Positions 22,383-25,288 of a DNA stretch of 25,288 nucleotides are shown piece after piece. The notes under the pieces were generated by a model, which saw only the letters and a program-made list of their open reading frames with translations, was not told the origin of the DNA and ran no database searches. Made by a program: the position numbers and the translations under genes. The number at the start of each line of letters is the position of its first letter. Position 1 is the first letter of the stretch. Location: contig JADMIH010000042.1 in assembly GCA_015478675.1 (NCBI GenBank), forward strand, positions 1 to 25,288, given 5' to 3'. This DNA comes from Chloroflexota bacterium (GTDB lineage Bacteria; Chloroflexota; Chloroflexia; QHBQ01; JADMIH01).

Positions 22383-24878
22383 TTAACCCTCGTTATTGGT
22401 ACTCCCCGCACCTTCGGTATCCTCAGCGCCTGCCTCCGGGCTATTACCACTGTCAGCTACAGAAGGCGCGCCTTCCGAGCCGCTAGGCGCTCCCAGTCCA
22501 TCTTCCCCACTGCCTTGCTCAGGGGAGATATCCGGCATGTCGGCCACATCGCTCAAGCTCTCGCCTGAGGCGGGCTGCACATCGGTCGCCTCGCTTGAAG
22601 GGGCTGCGCTAGCAGTGGTGTCTTGGGGCGTGACCTCAACGTCGGCAGCAGCAGGCATCATCGTCGCAGGCTCCTGGGTATCATCTGTGGATGCGCCTGC
22701 GCTCTCGGTTGCAGTTGCAACCCCCTGCTCAACAGGTGCTTCGGGAGAAGCATTCGCATCAGGAGCAGATGTCTCACCGGCGTTCGCTCCGGGTGCATTT
22801 GCTTCAGTGGTTTCGTGGGTTTCGGCAGCTGTGGGGGCAGCCTCCGCCTCGTAAGTCGCTACTAACTCAGAGCTCAGGTCGGTAGTCGCGATGGGAAGCA
22901 AATCGGTCCCGTAGACCTCGCCCACCGATGTTTCTTCAATCTCAGCCTGGGGAGCCAGGCTTTCGCTGGGTGCAGCTTCAGCTTCATTTTCAGCTGCACT
23001 GCGCGCATTAGCGAAGGAGATGCCGCGTGTGGCGAATGCCTGAGCAAGCGCGCCCATCGGCTCATCGTCATAGGTTGGCTCGTCTTCGCGCTCGGCGCTA
23101 AGCGCGACAGGGATCTGTGAGAGCGCCGATGGCGACTCCTCGGTCTGGTCAGCCTGGGAAAGAGGCTGGTTCTGCACCGGCTCTCCGGGGGTGACGCCGT
23201 ACTGGTTATCCGGCCCCTCGCCACTGGGCCCTTCAGCCGCTCCGCCCTCTACCTCTTCCTGCATCCGCTTGAGAGAGAGACCAATGCGGCGGCGAGCGGG
23301 ATCAATGCGAATTACTTTGAGATCGAGCACTTCGCCTTCGTGTACCACGTTGCGCGGGTGCGCTACACGCCCTTCAGCAAGCTCTGACACGTGGATCAGG
23401 CCTTCGATTCCATCTTCCAGCCGGGCGAATGCCCCAAAGCTGGTGAGCTGGGTGATCGTGCCGCGCACATTTTGGCCCAACTGATAATTCTCGGTGATCG
23501 TTGACCACGGCTCAGGCTCGGTACGCTTGAGCGACAAGGCTATCTTGCGCTCGGTGGGGTCCACCGACAACACATGTACATTTACGCGGTCGCCCACCTT
23601 CAGCACTTCACTGGGGTGGTTGACACGCTTCCAGGAAAGCTCAGAAAGGTGGATCAGGCCATCGGCCCCGCCGATATCAACAAAAGCCCCAAAATCGCAA
23701 ATCGAAGTGACCGTGCCGGGGCGAACTTGCCCAGGCTCCAGTTCCTTGAGGAGGCGCGTGCGCATAGTCTCGCGCTGCTCCTGCACAGCTTGCCTCTCGG
23801 AGAGGATCAGCCTGTTGCGGTTGCGGTTTATCTCGATGATCTTGAGCGGCAAGGTCTGGTTCTGCAAACGTGCCATCTCGGCCTGCTTGTTCGCCTCGCC
23901 CGCAGGCATTGAAGAGACTTGAGAGGAAGGGACGAAGCCGCGCACACCCTCAAGGTTGACCAGCAGGCCGCCCTTGTTATGCCCGGTCACTTTTGCCTGG
24001 ATAACCTCTCCTGCCTCGAAGGTCTTCTGCAAATCACGCCACGATTTTTCCTGGCGTGCCCGATCAAGCGATAGAACGGCGTGCCCTTCATTATTCTCCG
24101 GCTGCAACACTGACACCAGGAGCCCATCGCCAACTTGCAACGCTTCGCGCTCGCTTTCGCTCAGGCTCTGAAGCTCATGGTTGGGTATGATACCCTCTGT
24201 CTTGGCCCCGATATCCACCAGGATCTCATCACGCCCCAGCTTCATCACAGAGCCTTCAATGACATCGCCATGCTTGAGGGTCCGGTACTGCTGCTCGGAT
24301 GCGCGCAACAGGTCTTCCATCGAAGCGTTGGCCGCAACATCGTTTAGACGTGGGTCGCGTGCGCTCCGAATGACCATCTCCGCAGGAGGCTCATCATCAT
24401 CGTACTGCCCGCCCTGCTGCCTGTCACCATCCTGGCCTGTGCCTCTGAAGGGCCGGGCGCCACTGTTGCTCGGAGGATGCCCAACAGCGCCGGCATCGCT
24501 GGCGCTTGCGCTCCTACTCTCTGCCCCTGGTGCCTCCGGTGCCGACGCTGCGGCTTCAAAGTCAGCGCTATTGTCGGTAGCGCCAGCATCAACAGCATCG
24601 TCACTGTCACCAATGAAGCTATCCTCGGCGACAGCGCCGGCAGAACCATTGCCCACAGTAGCGTCAGCCCCAGATGTGCCGCTGGCTGGTGGCGCCTCCG
24701 TATCTGCGCCCGCGTCGCCTGCGTTCTCTGCTTCTGCAGTTGCGCCATTGCTGCCGGCATCTGTATCGCTGGAGTGCGCCTGCACTTCGGCGCTAGCCGT
24801 GCTGTTGCCAGCCCCGTTTGCGTAGCTGTTCTGCTCATCTGCTACGTCCAATGGCTGTCCGGATTGCTCGTCGTTCAT
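22383..24878 (-). CDS. rpsA: Ribosomal protein S1-like protein with four S1 domains and long acidic tails
   Basis: 831 residues from the ATG at 24878, which has AAGGA 8 bp upstream; the frame stays open to 25004, but that start lacks a ribosome site and lies in the leader. Four S1 RNA-binding domains occupy about 203-273, 288-362, 383-451 and 468-538. Domains 3 and 4 carry the canonical FGAFVDIGGADGLIHLSEL and FGAFARLEDGIEGLIHVSEL pattern; domains 1 and 2 are more diverged, as in S1 of Gram-positive-type bacteria. S1 unwinds and holds mRNA on the 30S ribosome. The unusual part is the flanks: about 190 N-terminal and 290 C-terminal residues rich in Ala, Ser, Glu, Asp, Gly and Thr, strongly acidic and probably disordered. 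Typical bacterial S1 proteins are about 400-560 residues. Confidence 0.9.
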   Translation of the reverse strand: MNDEQSGQPLDVADEQNSYANGAGNSTASAEVQAHSSDTDAGSNGATAEAENAGDAGADTEAPPASGTSGADATVGNGSAGAVAEDSFIGDSDDAVDAGATDNSADFEAAASAPEAPGAESRSASASDAGAVGHPPSNSGARPFRGTGQDGDRQQGGQYDDDEPPAEMVIRSARDPRLNDVAANASMEDLLRASEQQYRTLKHGDVIEGSVMKLGRDEILVDIGAKTEGIIPNHELQSLSESEREALQVGDGLLVSVLQPENNEGHAVLSLDRARQEKSWRDLQKTFEAGEVIQAKVTGHNKGGLLVNLEGVRGFVPSSQVSSMPAGEANKQAEMARLQNQTLPLKIIEINRNRNRLILSERQAVQEQRETMRTRLLKELEPGQVRPGTVTSICDFGAFVDIGGADGLIHLSELSWKRVNHPSEVLKVGDRVNVHVLSVDPTERKIALSLKRTEPEPWSTITENYQLGQNVRGTITQLTSFGAFARLEDGIEGLIHVSELAEGRVAHPRNVVHEGEVLDLKVIRIDPARRRIGLSLKRMQEEVEGGAAEGPSGEGPDNQYGVTPGEPVQNQPLSQADQTEESPSALSQIPVALSAEREDEPTYDDEPMGALAQAFATRGISFANARSAAENEAEAAPSESLAPQAEIEETSVGEVYGTDLLPIATTDLSSELVATYEAEAAPTAAETHETTEANAPGANAGETSAPDANASPEAPVEQGVATATESAGASTDDTQEPATMMPAAADVEVTPQDTTASAAPSSEATDVQPASGESLSDVADMPDISPEQGSGEDGLGAPSGSEGAPSVADSGNSPEAGAEDTEGAGSTNNEG

Positions 24879-25022
24879 CCACACCGTCCTTAAGGTTGAA
24901 AAAGTAGCCGCCAGGGGAGTTGCGCTAAATACCTTGTCATGCGATACGAAAATGGCCGCCGGGATAAATGTGTTACCGGACACGGCCAAGAAGGACCTTT
25001 CCACGTAGTCTCAATCTGGCGA

Positions 25023-25061
25023 TTCACGTTGTATTATACGTGAAGGGTGCTAAAAAAGCAA
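25023..25061 (-). promoter_or_regulatory. S1 gene promoter with inverted repeat around the -10 box
   Basis: On the minus strand TTGCTT (25056-25061) is followed after 17 bp by a perfect TATAAT (25033-25038). The inverted repeat TTCACGT (25023-25029) / ACGTGAA (25038-25044) brackets the -10 box and could be an operator. The leader to the ATG at 24878 would be about 150 nt, long enough for feedback control at the RNA level. Confidence 0.65.
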
Positions 25062-25130
25062 GCAGCGTAGTACGCGTCGGAACGCCCGCACAACGGACAA
25101 CTCCCCATCTCCAGCCTCAAACCTCCTCCA

Positions 25131-25251
25131 GTAACTGTTCAGATTCAGGGTGGAGGGGCTAGCTTAGCCCCCTCTCCCTTCATGGGAGAGGGGGTTTGGG
25201 GTGAGGGAGGGCACCTGAGGGCGCACCTCCACTCCTATTCTGAACTCTTAC
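25131..25251. mobile_element. Miniature inverted-repeat element, family A copy 3 (121 bp)
   Basis: The left end is GTAACTGTTCAGATTC, identical over 15 bases to the promoter-proximal ends of copies 1 and 2. The right end, read inward, is GTAAGAGTTCAGAATAGG, a diverged inverted repeat. The interior has GGGGCTA-GC-TTAGCCCC and a CCCCTCTCCC-TTCAT-GGGAGAGGGG hairpin. It is shorter than copy 2, lacking one internal hairpin unit. The rest of the window to 25288 shows nothing recognisable. Confidence 0.8.
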
Positions 25252-25288
25252 CAACTCAAAGCAGTAGCCAATCATCGCTCCATCGTGG

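Noticed and set aside
24181..24825. Long plus-strand Ala/Ser-rich frame opposite the S1 gene
   Set aside because: It is the antisense shadow of the low-complexity N-terminal tail; long antisense frames are expected in such GC-rich biased sequence.
24879..25004. 42-residue N-terminal extension of the S1 frame
   Set aside because: No ribosome site; the ATG at 24878 has AAGGA at good spacing, and the extension falls in the leader after the promoter.

Overview
The window looks like chromosomal DNA from a member of the Chloroflexota, possibly Ktedonobacteria-like. The lineage is inferred from protein style (DUF2339 and LiaF-type membrane proteins, a four-domain S1 protein, orphan sucD and groES), a moderately high GC content and abundant GC-rich miniature repeats. 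It was not established by any search. There is no rRNA, tRNA, CRISPR array, phage gene or transposase. Sixteen protein genes are supported, and all of them look intact.

Layout. 1-254 is the end of a miniature inverted-repeat element, followed by a promoter and a nicotinate phosphoribosyltransferase gene (+). Convergent to it is an orphan groES (-) with a second, unrelated inverted-repeat element upstream of its promoter. Next come a linalool dehydratase/isomerase-like gene (-) and a divergent SAM methyltransferase (+). A four-gene minus-strand cluster at 5057-8061 reads sucD, a ClpP-like protease, a DUF4261-like protein and an unknown protein; another miniature element sits just upstream of its promoter. 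Then follow two small proline-rich membrane proteins that share an N-terminal motif, nadD, a large DUF2339 membrane protein, and radA with a MscS channel (all -). Two plus-strand genes at 15342-19211 encode an exported beta-propeller-like protein with a (PAV)6 tract and a large GT-C-like membrane protein. The last part holds clpC (-) and a ribosomal protein S1-like gene with long acidic tails (-), with a third copy of the first miniature element upstream.

How the genes fit together. pncB and nadD encode two consecutive steps of nicotinate-to-NAD salvage. ClpC carries the LGF loop that docks ClpP, and a ClpP-like peptidase with a complete Ser-His-Asp triad lies in the same window. groES, clpC, radA and the S1 gene are housekeeping proteostasis, repair and translation genes.

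The most unusual features are: (1) four miniature inverted-repeat elements, each immediately upstream of a recognisable promoter, two of them exactly 14 bp from the -35 box; (2) a linalool dehydratase/isomerase-like enzyme; (3) a ClpP paralogue clustered with sucD and unknown genes; (4) an S1 protein with about 190 and 290 residues of acidic low-complexity tail; (5) an inverted repeat centred on the S1 -10 box. Functions, starts and promoters were read by eye, with no database search.
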